A stretch of 64,000 bases of DNA from NCBI GenBank assembly GCA_947184155.2, contig CAMXCT020003413.1, positions 494,501 through 558,500 on the forward strand, in the 5' to 3' direction. This DNA is from Cladocopium goreaui. Taxonomy: Eukaryota > Sar > Dinophyceae > Suessiales > Symbiodiniaceae. The notes under the pieces are model-generated. The model was not told the DNA's origin. It saw only the letters and a list, made by a program, of their open reading frames with translations, and searched no databases. Positions within the stretch are counted from its first letter, which is position 1. Each line of letters starts with the position of its first letter. Below are positions 33,384 through 45,235 of the stretch, one piece after another. The translations under genes were made by a program, and so were the position numbers.

Positions 33384-33894
33384 GAGCGTTCCTCTCAGCA
33401 CAGGGACCAGGGCTATCCTCAAAGTGTTCAGCCGAGGTTCTGGACAGGCAACTTGTGTCAGCTGTGTGAAGGTCCTCTGTCGGGTAATGTTGTACGCTCG
33501 CTTGGATGAGCTGTAGCTGTCGACTTATCACTTCACGTTCTGTAACATTGGCACGGGCCTCTACTCGAATGCGCAGACTCCTTATGCAACAGCAGGCTGT
33601 GCGAATGTCTCTGCAATCTTGCTCGTTGATAACACCTGCAAGGAGTTCTGTTTGTTGCAATACGGCATGGGTGTCTTCCAGTGTTCTGAGGGTGTTCGTC
33701 AGTCTGTAGACATAGTCCTGCAAGAGGAGGAGATCCTGTGCTTCATTGTGACTCTGGAGTTTTTGAGGCAGGCATGCCAATTCACTCGGTTGCGCTGTAC
33801 TCATATGGCCAGGTGGCATTCGAGCAATGAAGGTACTGGATTGTGCTGAGCAAAACAGCGACGGGCGCCATGGCTTGATGTACTTTGACATCAT
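33384..33894 (-). pseudogene. E2 ORF3, 5' portion, interrupted by E3
   Basis: A frame of about 170 codons with a likely start at the internal Met before STAQPSEL. The central 100 residues are Leu/Gln/Arg-rich with heptad spacing (coiled-coil-like) and include a Cys-rich patch, RTACCCIRSLRI. It is cut by E3 at 33384; the rest is at 18551-18332. It is the second ORF3 subfamily, near-identical to E5 (47255-46746) but diverged from E1. Confidence 0.6.
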
Positions 33895-33940
33895 CCTACG
33901 CTACCCTAAAACACACTACATTAAGTAAGGTCCCCGAGAA

Positions 33941-33955
33941 AGGATATTATAATCC
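33941..33955 (-). promoter_or_regulatory. TATAAT-like motif upstream of ORF3 (E2)
   Basis: aggatattataatcc is nearly palindromic, next to a C8 run and about 50 nt before ORF3. It is shared with E5 (47324-47340) and, less exactly, with E1 and E3. Confidence 0.4.
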
Positions 33956-34023
33956 CCCCCAGCTCCTCACGTCCTTTATTGACACCGGCAAGTTTACCAA
34001 GGGATTAGCAGCAATGGGTAGTG

Positions 34024-34049
34024 GTCAACCATGGGTACCCCATGGTGAC
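34024..34049. other. GGTACC hairpin between ORF2 and ORF3 (E2)
   Basis: Arms gtca(a)ccatggg and cccatggtgac around TAC. The identical hairpin lies near the 5' end of E5 (48977-49002). Confidence 0.7.
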
Positions 34050-34091
34050 AGAACTTCAGAACCACGGTCTTAAACAGGCTAACATCATGCC

Positions 34092-34112
34092 AACCGTGGG
34101 TACCCCACGTTA
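34092..34112. other. Second GGTACC hairpin between ORF2 and ORF3 (E2)
   Basis: Arms aac(c)gtggg and cccacgtt around TAC; 12 nt after the ORF2 stop. The stem differs from its neighbour, yet complementarity is kept. Confidence 0.65.
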
Positions 34113-34123
34113 ACTCTAGTAGC

Positions 34124-37100
34124 TTACTGAAACTGCACGGACTGACTGGTGCAGGATTTATCACGGCTACCGGAGCTACTGAATGCGGCATTTGCAGGGG
34201 GTGGGTCACTGCTCTCGGCTGGTTTCATCATTTGGGCAAGTAGTGGATGGCTTTGTTTTTCGCGCAGGACTCTGGTCATTTCACGAGTGAAGGCTGCAGG
34301 GTCATCCACTAGTGCTTTTGCTTCCGCTAGTGGCTTGTCAAGGACAATAGCGATAAGCATTTCGCCACCATCTTTCTGGATTAGGGCTGGTCGGCCGGCT
34401 TGCACCTCTGCGAGGATTGCTACTGCCTTGTTTTCACACAAAGTGCGTTCCCATTCCTCCAGGGCTCTTTGTGCTAGGGTGTCAGTTTGTGGTGAGGCCT
34501 TGAGAGCTGCCGATGTCCCTAACGCGCGTAGGAAGGGGCTGTCAGGTAGCATGGGAGATGGGAGATGCTGGATAGCCGCTACTGCACGCAAAACGTCATT
34601 TGTTTTGATTTCATACGAAGGGGACGTTTTCTTGCCTATGGTAGGCTCAGAATCAGCCCATAGTTGCTGCAGTGTGAGCCTGGTTTCGGCTCCATGTACC
34701 GTCTGTTCCATACTGCATGGTGAGACCATTGAGGTGCGTCATGGTTGATTTCAACTGAGTCTCTTTTCATGTCATATTCTTTGAGCATGTCGTCTAATTC
34801 TTGCTGGCTCGCGGCTCGATGAATACAACATTGCCTGACAGCACCATCAATGTGCAGTGGCCATCCTACGGGCATGTGGGAGTCTTCAAGGAGTCCATCA
34901 CCATTTTGCTCTATGATTGTGCCTAGCATAGGGACATCAATGGTTGCCTTAAGGCTAAGCTGTGCACGTTTGCACTTCCACGTGTCAGGTGCTAGAAGGC
35001 CTCGGGCAGCCAACAGTTCCAGCGATGGGAACTCTGGTTGGTCTTTCATTGGCAGCACCTCTTCCTTGATAACTAGCTTCAGCCCGTGCAGTGGCTGGGG
35101 CTGCTGCCCTTGAGGGTCTTGGCTGGGTTGGGGCGTGGTATCCTTGGGCGCTGCAACATCTTCGAACCAGGTGGGGCGGACCGACTGGACGCCTATGGGA
35201 CTGGCGGAACTTGCGGTTTTGATGCTTTCTCTGCGCAGGCTGTGGTATACTGGTGGGATCACCCATGCCGGCACGAACACTGTGATAAACTGCACGTTCC
35301 AGATGACCTGCAGGTTCTGCGGCTTGATTTCGGGCGTGATGCACCTTACCTGACCATCGATTACTCTGGTATATGATTCGGAGCGGTCGAAAGATGCTGT
35401 GACTTTCAAGCCTAGGTACAGCTCTCTAGAATTCAATCATTTTGACTTCGAGCTTGGGGAGGATGGTCTGGACCGCTCGGAGCGCGGCCGCAATGTCTGG
35501 GACATGTGTGGGTGAGGGCAGTCCGACTGTTCGCCTGGCGTATTCATCGGCAAAGTAGAGTCTGCACAACTTTGAGACCCACTGGCTCGGTTTCTCCATG
35601 TCTATGGTGATCTTGGCCAGGGGCCATGGGTCTGGAAGCGTGGACAGGCAATGTAGTAATTCTGAAGTCAGGTCTGAGGAGATGACTGGGAGGGCTTCAC
35701 CTTGCGGGCGATAATCGACGGCTGGCCCTACTGCGCCCTTGCTTCTTTGTGTATGGGTGCGGGCTGCTATATGCACTGCTTGGATGGTGGACTCATATTG
35801 GTTGACCATCGCCCGCAAATACTTGCACGCGCGGACTGCTGCTCTCCTTATGTTTGGCCCATCTTCGGGCTGATTCTTGGCAGCTGTTGCCAGGATGTCT
35901 CTCGCTTCTTCTTCCGGCGACCGGGTAGGTTCTGTGCCAGGTGTCGGAGCAGTCTGGGCGATATCTTGAACTGGCGCCTCTTTCGCGCGTGGCAGGTGGT
36001 CGGGGATTGGCAACGTAGGGTGTACCCGCCATCCATCAAAGAAGTATATACCTGGCAGAGATAGGATTTCCTGCTCTGGGCCGGTCTGTGCTACAACTTG
36101 CCCGGTGCGCGCTTTGTACAGCCCTGAAGGCAGGCACACGTATGTGGGAAAGGGTGTGCGATCAGCCGCGTAGGCATACAGGGCAACTTCGGGAAAGGGA
36201 AGATGCTGAACGGGGATCCATTTGTGTTGTTTTGCTAGGCCTGTTTTGACTTCCTGGAGGCGATCTCTGTTCAGCCAGCGAAGGTCTGACCCTCGAACCA
36301 ATATGAGACGGTATCTCGCCCGCTTAACTTCGTTAGCTTGCTGATCGTGGTATTGATTGGCAATTGCAAGGGGAGGGAAGTCCCATGCTGGCGCGGAATT
36401 CAGTGACCACCTGCTTAGCTGTGCAAGATTCTCTTGTTCCGGGTCAGCATTGAAGTCGGGCCAGCCCCATGTCGTCTCTCCTCTGCGAAGGCCCCGGATG
36501 CCATATGCTATGGTCGCGACCACCTGCGCCATGCCCATGAGCCCCATCATGTCTAACGGGGAGACAAGCAGGGTCAGCGATTTGGACCGGGTAAGTCCTA
36601 CAGTGATTCGGCCGAGGCAGTCTTCCGTATCTTCCGTAGGTGACCCATTGGAGTAGTATTTGGTGTTCAGGAATCCGATACTTGGCTGAGCTACGATTGA
36701 TACCTGTGCTGTTCCTCCTGCTGAGTTGGCTATTGTTTCTACGCGCAGAGTGCGGGCGTAGTCCTTCTTGAGCACTGAACGGTTCAAGTTGTTTTTGTGG
36801 TCTGTTGCCGTGGTCATTACGAAAAGCCCATCTGCGAACCCAGCATTTTTGGGGAAGGGGTAGAGTACCTCTGAGACGAGCGTTTCTAAGTCTGTTGCTA
36901 CTAGGCCATTAATTCTAGCATTGGTGTCCCAAAGGACGAATTGAAACCCCGGTGGTCGGTCTGGAAGGCCTCCGGAGGCGAAATTTCCCAGCTCCCACAT
37001 TTCGTTGATGAATCTGCAGAGGTCGGGGTACCGAACTGCCACTACTGAGTGGTATGTCACAGGACTGACTCTTGAACTGGAAGGGAGCATCAACCCCCAG

Positions 37101-40100
37101 GCATGGATGTCGCTCACTCCGGCGGTCTGAGAGTTTAAGACTGCTTGGATGTCGCCAGCCATAGGTAGGAGGGTAGCTGCATGCTGCAAGGTCCAGGCAA
37201 GGCGTACTAGGGATCGTGGGAAGTTGACCGTTGTGCCTTCCAGCAGTTCTGCATCCACGAAAGTGGAGGAGTGTCCTTGCACACGTGGCTGGGCGGCTTC
37301 AAATTGGGTTCGCAAGCCTGGGAGAACGGTGTTGGCTACTGTGAGGTCTTCCGTATCTTGTGGCGAGAGTTGGCTTGTCCATAGCTGACCTAACGTGTGC
37401 TGGCCTCGACGGAGTATTTGACTGAGGGTAGCCAGGCCTTCATTGGACGAACCGTCCAACAGCCGGATCATTGCATCTGCAAGGTTAGCTGGCATATAAT
37501 AATTTCGGTCACTTCGCAGCCCATGTTTTTTGGACAACAGGAGTTGTCGAGATCGTTTCGCATTACGGGCTGCACGATCAATGCCGCCGGGTGTTTGCTC
37601 CGAGTCTCCTGTCCACAGGACTAGGGGTTGCTGTCTCAGCAAGCTGATGACTGCAATTTCCCGGTCAGTACCATATTGCTGGCCTTCGTCAATGACCATG
37701 AGGGAAAGCTCTTGCATAAAGCCACTCATTGTGGACCATTGCGTGGTGAGGTCCTGGGCTACAGTACCTCCTGTGGCTAAAATTAACTGGCACTTGCTCA
37801 GCATTTGCCTTCTTTCTCTTGGATGGATGTCAAATTTGGTGTGGGAATAACTGCTTTTGTTACGTTCTTGGTCCCCCACCAACCTGCCTATGCGCCCAAA
37901 CACCCCCGACGGGGGGTCGAGCCATAGGAGAAGGTCAGCAAAGGATCTAGTGCCCGAGTTTTCTTTGCAGATAAACAATATTTTGAGACTGTCAGTGGCA
38001 TCAATTTCAATTAAGGCCAGGATGAGGATTGCCATCGACTTGGACTTGCCTGCGCCGAAGAGTCCTTGAATACACAGGTCTAGCCTATTGGTGAGCAAAG
38101 CCATTGTCACTGCACAAAGCGTGCCCAAGACATGTCCATCTAGTTCAGCGGCGAAGGAGAGTGCAGTGGTGCGGGTCCATGGGTGGGGTTCACCTTCCAC
38201 GTGACATGGAATCAGCACCAGGCGCAACAACTGTCCGCACAAATGCAAGAAATGTGATCGTTTGTTACCATCCATTCCTTCGACTGCTGTTTGGACATTG
38301 TATATGCCTAATCCCAGGTGGTACCTGCACGGGGGAGTTTGTGCAACAGCGGTAACCTCTCTGGTGGGCTTGGTACATCCGAACATCCACATTGTGTGGA
38401 GGAAGAAAGTTCCAGGGAGCGGGCCTTTCTGCCCATGAACGGTAGCATCGATGGGTTCCAGGCGCTGGCCAGAGGCAACATACCAGTCTTGGAGGGCTAA
38501 AAACTGTTCTTGTGCAAAAAAGTCAATGGCTGGCCCCGAGAGAAAGGCTACTTCGATGAATCTGGGGTTGCACTGTCTGTGTATGCGGGAGGCAGGCAGC
38601 TCATCCTTGCTTTTGGATGTGCGTGGCGTGATGGCAAGGACTAACCCGAACAGGATTTGAAGGTCTCTTCCATCGTCGGCTGGAGCATCTGCGGTACCTA
38701 CCATTGCGACAAGTCTTCCCGTGCCTATAGGGCTAACTTTGTGGTGGTGAGCGTCGCTCTCTAGGAGGCTGAAGACTTCAGTTTTGCCAAGGCTCGGATG
38801 TCGGAATGCAAAGGCATCTTGCCCCCCTTTGACTTTCCAGTGGCCAAATTCGCTGCCCTTGAAAAGGAATTCGAATGAAATTGGTTGCCATGGTTGACGG
38901 ATAGGTCCAGCACTTTGCATTGTGAGCCCTGTCTCATTATGGCCTTCGTTGGGGCTGAGCATGGGCAGATAGTAGTCTAGCATGTAGACAGCCATGGGCA
39001 GTTGCAGGGTGCCGAGGAAATGTTGAACCATGGTGGTATAGGTGAGCAATTTGGCCCTTGACGCAATGGTAACAGTTGCCAACGAGGCCAAATACTGGGT
39101 TGCCTCTTGCTCCGTTTGTACCGCTGAGTTGTGCACAGCAATGTGGGTGACTAGTGCCTGGGTTGTGGTCTCAGGCAGCTTGCACATGATGGCTAATTCG
39201 CGCAGGAGTCGTTTGGCTGTTTTTGGGAGCTCGAAGCTGCACCATGATATCAGGCGGAGGGGAGCTTGTGAGTAAACCTCAAAGGGAAGCACTCCTGGGG
39301 TACCCTCTAACTGAGCCATGTCCGGTCGTCCCTCTGGAAGGGCAACTCGTGTCCAGTGCGAGTAGCTGTGTTGTGCAGTGCCTAGGTATGCTCTCCATCC
39401 TGTGATGTGTGTGATTGCAAAGCCCCGTTGCTTTAGCAGTTTGATGTCTTGGTTAGACGGGTTCCATACACAAAGCCGGTCATCGGCATGGTGAATGAGG
39501 TGTACCTGTCGAAGCTGGGACAGGCTGTGTGCCGTCAGTAGCGATGGTGGCAGAGCAATGGCTGCTAGCACGGTTTTGCCTTCAATGTCTGGGAATTCCG
39601 AAAGGATGGTTTCCCATACCATTCCTACGAGCCAGCACTGTGGCCTCGTATGAAAATAGACCCCACCATGTACCCGGTTAATCTGAGATAGTCCACTGGG
39701 CGAATTTCAGGGGGCAGACATACCCCGACCAACGGATGCGCAACTAGTAATTTAGTAAAGAGTCGCAGGCCATGCGTGTACCCTGGCCATGGCGGTTTCC
39801 TATGCGCAGGGGTAATGGGACAGAAACGCAGCAATTTCATGGCTCGACTGATGATCTGTGCCTGCACTTGGTCAGCTCCGGGCACCCCTAGGACACGGCA
39901 CCAGGTGTGCGCACCAATGGGAAACATGGCAATGTGCAGCAGCAAATATTCCTGTGTGTGGGCAGTTCCTGCAATTGTGCCAGCCCTTGCATTCCAATCG
40001 TCCTGTTTGCTTGCAAGCTAGCAGTACATCCCACTCTTCATCGAGTCCTCCTCCACCCAACCCAGTGCACTGAACGTCCAGGGACCCTGGGTCAGCGTCA

Positions 40101-42130
40101 TTGAGTTGCCAGGTGGTGTTGTCCATGACAATGATCTTCCAGTCAGTGTATTGAGGGTCTGCATGGCTAGCGAGAACTTCATTGATGGCTAATTCTGCGT
40201 TACTAGGGTCAATTCCCAGTCGTTGTTGCAGTGCTTCTAGGAGAGGGAGAATTTGGGCAGTAGGCAGTTGGAGGCTAGCTTGCTGACCGCAAAAGACACA
40301 GGCAGTCTGGCAGGTCTTAGGCCAGGGTGTGTGGTCGTTGTTGCAGTTAGGGGCTTCAACTGGCGTCCAAAGGCTCTGAAGCAGCAACACTTGCGTCTTG
40401 GTAAGACTGCGCTTTTGCGAGACATGTGGCTTGGCGACTATTTTACTTCCTCTGACGAAATCGCAGCCTGTGGGGTGTGTCCATAGCGGGGGTGCTTCAT
40501 CAACTCCTATGAGCGACACAGCAAGCGGTTGCAGCCCTTTGCTTTGCCACTGTTGGAGTTTGTGCCCTAGGCCTACTTTGCTCCCATGGAAGGCATGCAC
40601 TATTGGTGGCAGGCTATACCCGTTGTCTAATTCCTTGCTTTGAAACAATTTGTCCCCTGGGAGGCAGAGTATGGGGAAGTCGGCTGGGAAGACAGACATA
40701 GGAGAGAGTGCACCTTGCTCGAATATGGGGCGCGCCCAGGTCAGGAAGGGCGGGGTCCGCTCGACAAAGTCCGGTCGTAAGTAACGACCATCTCCGTGGC
40801 GCGGCCATTCCGCTTGCTGTGGGAGAGGGAATGCAATGATTCCAGCCCATTCACCTAGCATTGCCCATGCATGTGTCCAGTCAAGCGGGGTTCTGGCTTT
40901 ACATCCTAGTAAAGGGGTGAGCACTAGTCCGCCTCTTATCGCCTCCGCTGGGTCTGCTGGGACAGCTGTAGTGGCTAGGAAACTGGCTCGGCTGTTATAG
41001 AGTGCGGTAACCCATTCGTCTGCTGATCTGCGATTGGCAGAGTGGGCTATTCGTCGTGCTTTAGGGGCGGGTGCATCGCTCGAGGAGGAGCCTGGGGCAG
41101 CAGTCAGTGGCATGCATGCATCTGGGGTTGCCTGGTCCATGTCGACATCTGCTGTACAGGTCGGGATATGCCCTGTAACAATGATCAATCCGGCATTGAG
41201 CTCAGCTTTGGCTTCTGTGGTAAGGAGAACTGCCGGCGGGCACTGGCTAGAACTGGCCATAGTATTGTGTTGCATTGCTTCGGCTCTGCTTGCCTTATCC
41301 GTCATGAGGTTGACCAATTCGGCTATCTCGAATAGTGAGGTCGGCACGCAGTCAGAGTCTATCAGTGCAAAGTTTACAGTGGGAAACACTAAGCACAGCG
41401 CCTCCAGAGCTGCAGCACCAGCCCAGGTGTAGTGGACCTGATGCAATCCTGTATCAGCGTTTATGGGAAAATGGATAGCAGTTGTTTTCTCCCGGTAGGG
41501 GCCAGTAACTGTACATCTACCTTTGATCCAGGGTGCAAAATGTGGCCAGTAGGCAGGGGGATCAGTGCCTGACAGTTTGCGGTTGTCCACAAAAACATAG
41601 ACAGTGTCATACTGCGGCACCCATGAGAGGTTATCTACTATCCACTGGAAAAGTGCCCTATGATGGACCTGGCTAGCTGCGGGGCGTCGGATTCCATTCC
41701 CTTCGTCCACCATGATGGCTGGGTATGTCAGGGGTGACTGGGGCATTCGACGAGAGCCGACATCGGCCCACTTCCACCTTTGCTTGATGTCGTCCATGCC
41801 GAGTGGAGTTTCAATTTCTTTTTCCGAGAGGAAAAGTTCATCAAGTTGGCGGCTTATTTGCAAGACCCCTTGGACATTGGAGAAATCTATAGGCGCGGCA
41901 ATTTCCCACTCCTCTCTTGGGGGAGGCTCAGCTCCTTGTTGGAAGTAGGGAGTGTCCTCCTCTGTCTCTATGGCGTCAAAGTAAACCGATTGGTCACTGT
42001 CAACTGACGCATCCTCGCCTGTTTTATCTGTGATGGTTGGTCCCGTTGGTTCGATGTCTGTATCTGAGTCGTCAGGGTCATCCGGCGCCAATGAAATGAA
42101 CCTATTTGATGCCATGAGCTGTTGTAGCAT
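34124..42130 (-). pseudogene. E2 ORF2: giant protein with SF1 (UPF1-like) helicase domain
   Basis: From ATG 42130 to the stop at 34124, about 2,700 codons if repaired. Parts: an acidic N-terminus; about 730 residues in the first frame, with a region containing NFALIDSDCVPTS of unknown fold; a segment at 39945-39625; the main frame from 39622 with Walker A GLFGAGKSKS (~520), Walker B VIDEGQQ (~642), motif III WTGDSEQTPGG (~672), YYMP (~700) and VGLTRSKS (~1009); then a C-terminal region of about 500 residues ending SQSVQFQ. Lesions relative to E1/E3: a deletion of about 35 bp near 40015, a 4-bp loss near 39628, about 100 bp lost near 35432 and a 1-bp loss near 34678. SF1 helicases unwind nucleic acid using ATP. 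No RT, RdRp or nuclease motif was seen. Confidence 0.8.
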
Positions 42131-42147
42131 GCTGGAGCGGGCTTGAC

Positions 42148-42174
42148 CCTGAACAACCGGTACCCGGTGTCAGG
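42148..42174. promoter_or_regulatory. GGTACC hairpin 18 nt upstream of ORF2 ATG (E2)
   Basis: Arms CCTGA...ACCGG and CCGGT...TCAGG around TAC. The same distance to the ATG occurs in E1 (54393-54419) and in the plus-strand copy (59619-59645). Confidence 0.7.
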
Positions 42175-42256
42175 TTACAAGTGACCAGCGAGGACTAGCA
42201 ATACTATCAGGGCGGTAAGTGCGAAATGTGTCCAATGGATTGGCAAGGCTAGGGAG

Positions 42257-42287
42257 ACCCCGAACACCCGGTACCCGGGGTCGGGGT
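42257..42287. promoter_or_regulatory. Second hairpin upstream of ORF2 (E2)
   Basis: Arms ACCCCGA...CCCGG and CCGGG...TCGGGGT around TAC, 127 nt before the ATG. Counterparts are at 54504-54532 and 59502-59532. Confidence 0.7.
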
Positions 42288-42765
42288 TCCTGTTGCAGGG
42301 CCAATTCGAATGGAGTTGAAAAGAGAACCAAAACAATCGGGGTTTGTCTATCACCTTGGTGTGCGAATTGAGTGGCTGATGGCTGACCTAGCTATAAAAA
42401 CTAGTGGAGCCGCAAAAGCTGCAGTGAAGACACATTACCCAGTAGCGGTGTTCAATGCAATTCTCTGATCAAAGTAGAGGGTAGTTCTAATGGAGCTGAG
42501 ATAACTGAAGACGACAGGACCTGGGACACACGCCTGACCAAGACAGCAAGAAAAAGCCAAATCACAATAAATCCCCTTACTCTGGCTTGCGGGGGTCAAT
42601 TTTAAGTTGGTACGCTCCCATAAGTAAAAGTTTGGGGGGTAACACCCTGGCACGCAGCTGCTTTTCTCTTGGCGCATCTGTGGGGTAGGCGGCGAAAGAA
42701 ATGGCACTGATCAGGCGGTTTCAACACAGTCATGTGCACTCAATGCTAGCTGGCTGCAAATTCGA

Positions 42766-44293
42766 TCAGTCAATGATTTCCATTTCCATATCTGCCAAGG
42801 GCGAAGCCTGCGGAGTGTCTGGTGCCTGGCCATCTTGCATTGTTTTGAGGCGTTTCGTGATACGCGACAGATGCTCGCGAGCACTGGCTAGCCGCGTTTC
42901 ATGAAAGGCCACTCTTTCACTGGCTGCCTTCTGCATGTTCTGCAATGTCGGGATGTCCGCTGCGGCTAGGTCAATGTCCTGTCTGGTTTCACAGGCGGGC
43001 TCAGGGCTACTAGCAACAACAGTGTCAGTGGCTTGCGTCTCTGGCGATTCATTTGGTGTGTCAGCAGGCGACGATTCTTCTGTCGGTGTCTCGTTGTCAA
43101 CAGCGGGTTGCTCCTTTTGAGGCGGCTGCTGTTCTTCAGCTCTGTTGTGTGCTGTAGAGTGAGAGTCAGAGGATAACGCACCGGTACCCGGGGTATCCGT
43201 CTTTGATTTGCTCGTGGGTGGGAGCGATGGTGGACCTGGTCTCTGGCTGAACTCCAGCTCCTGCCGCCGCGTCTGTACTGGGATTGGACGGCACGGTGGT
43301 TGCAGCGTTTTCTGTGCTTTGCTGACTCGCGGCCAGCAAGTTGGCTGGTTTTTGGGTCTGTTTGGAATCCGCTGGTCGGCTGTCTGCCAGCGTCCGTTGG
43401 TTTGCTTGAGCAATAATATATTGCAATTCCATATATTGCCTTTCTCGATCAGCCACTTGCTGCGGCATGTTCTGAGTACCCTTCGGGTCCTGTGGAGCGG
43501 CTTCTTGCAGTGCTTGCGCAGGCTGTTTTTCTGCGGTTCGTTCCGTCCACCTAGTTGGTTTCGGTGGAGGCGGAGGTTGTGAACGCTTCGCATGCTGAGA
43601 AGGTTTGAGTTGATTAAGGCGTGGCTGAATTTCATCTCTCAATTCAGGTGGGTACGACTCTCCTGTCTCAGCTAACCACTGTATGGTGTCTTCATGCAAC
43701 CACAGGGTTGTCCTCCACAATGGAATGGTTTTGTCATCATTTACCCAGAACAGTGGCGTAGGCGGCAGCAACGCATGGGCCTCCACAATCAATGGCAGTA
43801 GGAAAGCCAATTTCTTCGGTTCATGGAAAATCGCTGCCCCGTTCGGGTGAACCTTAAGGTAGGTTTCATTCCACACAAAAGGGTTCACGACACGCATGGT
43901 GTGGGCGATGTCATTGAAAATGGATAAACGAATGTCGGTATACAGTGGCGCAACACCGTAGGCTTTTCCATCCCAGGGTAGTTCAAGGAAACCCCACCGC
44001 TCTTTTCGGTTGTGGTTAACAGTCTCCCAAAAGCTGGGTAGGAATTCTTTCTCAAGGACATCAGCAAGAGTAGAAAAAATAAGCCATGGTACCTCATCGA
44101 TATACAATTGGTATTCCACCAGCGTAAAGTTATATGTTGTTTGGCAATCTCCTACCCAAATTGTGCCCCTCACTGCAAGGAAGCGGACGTTACTGGCATC
44201 TCGCATGTCCCAATTCATCCCAGCCGACATGTCTAGTAAGTGTTGATCGGCGACAACGATTGGGCCAGACGGAAAGTGTGTCGGTTTCGGCAT
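42766..44293 (-). pseudogene. E2 ORF1, unknown protein with Pro-rich linker and coiled-coil tail
   Basis: ATG 44293. The N-terminal ~200 residues look globular (VEYQLYIDEVPWLIFSTLAD; KERWGFLELPW). Next comes a Pro-rich stretch (PPPPPKPTRW), then a Gln/Ala/Thr-rich low-complexity linker, a Glu/Thr/Pro-rich part, and a C-terminal helix (HLSRITKRLKTMQ) ending MEMEIID-stop at 42766. A frameshift near 43200 separates the two frames. It resembles a nucleic-acid- or particle-associated protein in architecture only; no family was recognised. It is followed by a 635-nt spacer and ORF2. The plus-strand relative is at 57466-59025. Confidence 0.65.
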
Positions 44294-45217
44294 ACCAGCA
44301 GTGGTAGCACTATCCGGGAGTGGAGGTTATTGCGCGGTGTGTGGTTGGACCAAACGACGGGAACCACGCGCTATTGTGGGCAGTGGCCAAACAACGGGAA
44401 CCCCGTGTCAGCTTCGATGTAAGAGCGGTCAGGCAAATTGAAAAATGGGGACGGGGAAGACCAAGGCAACTCTGGCTTTGCAGGTGCGGTGTCCTCACAG
44501 TTTGAGCCAACGGCTGCTGACGAAGACAGTTAGTCATGTTCGGATCAGGCACAAAATCAGAAAAACAATCAAGGTCGTAATGGGAAGTGTATGCAACATG
44601 CTGCCGGTTAAGGGGTTGTAATGAAAGTAAGTTGTTACTCTGTTGTGGAGGCATAAGCCATAGAGGGGGAGTGGCAGAGAGTAGAGCATAGGGGTATGGG
44701 AGAGGGGAGAGGGCGGCAAGTGGCAAGGGCAGCAACGCACGCCATAGGAATTTAGCGGAGCAGGTGCCTCGTCAGTGCTGGTGTCCAGGGTGAGATGTGT
44801 GTCTCCGCTGATTTACGTGGGGCATACAGGTGTATGTGCAGTAGAGCACCTATACTCGGAGTGGGGACGGGTGGGCAATGCGCTAATCGGTGCAAGATAT
44901 GCTACTAACGAGAGACCCTGAGGAGTGTTGTCAACAAGGATTTAGCATCATTTAGGGGATATGACCGTCAGGATGCTTGAACCAGGATGATGTTCTTTAG
45001 AGTGTGAACCAGGTGAGATGAGTCACTTGTAGAGAGTTAAAGCAAAGCTTAACCCTCACCATTACCCAAGGTACCCTTGGGAACAGTAGGAAGATGATAG
45101 ACACATAGGCCGAGTTCCTACTAATCATGATGTTCGGGGCACAATGGGGGGTGAGGGCATGAGGTACTACTTACGGAGATGATGCTAAGTACGTTAAGCG
45201 GTATCAGCCAGCTATAT
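44294..45217 (-). other. 5' region of E2
   Basis: 924 nt between the E2 target duplication and ORF1. An open frame at 44735-44310 is Pro/Leu/Ser low-complexity and unsupported as a gene. It holds a near-perfect hairpin at 45065-45081 (CCCAAGG, TAC, CCTTGGG) and another small palindrome near 45040-45057. It is probably the 5' untranslated or promoter region. Confidence 0.5.
45065..45081. other. GGTACC hairpin in the E2 5' region
   Basis: Perfect 7-bp arms CCCAAGG and CCTTGGG around TAC. Confidence 0.65.
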
Positions 45218-45235
45218 CAGGATCTTAGTCATTTC

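Larger units (their letters stand above)
17591..45217 (-). mobile_element. E2: longest helicase retroposon copy, inside E1 ORF2
   Basis: The T-run at 17591 is the A-tail; the 5' end is at 45217. The 18-bp duplication caggatcttagtcatttc lies at 17573-17590 and 45218-45235. With E3 (14.8 kb) removed, the element is about 12.8 kb: 924 nt of 5' sequence, ORF1 (44293-42766), a 635-nt spacer with two hairpins, ORF2 (42130-34124), a spacer, ORF3 (33894-33384 continuing at 18551), and a 3' tail. Apart from a few indels the ORFs are close to open, so E2 is the best guide to a full-length E. No reverse transcriptase, endonuclease or RdRp motif was found. Confidence 0.88.

Noticed and set aside
41330-41420. 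Naming the D-x-D region a glycosyltransferase
   Set aside because: One short motif is not enough for a family assignment.
34124-42130. E as a Helitron
   Set aside because: The helicase motifs are UPF1-like SF1B, not Pif1; there is no HUH Rep domain, and the element has an A-tail and target duplications.
44310-44735. A protein gene in the E2 5' region
   Set aside because: A low-complexity Pro/Leu/Ser frame with no counterpart in other copies.
17591-45217. E as an endogenous RNA virus
   Set aside because: No RdRp or capsid signature was recognised. It is left open only as an alternative to a retroposon.
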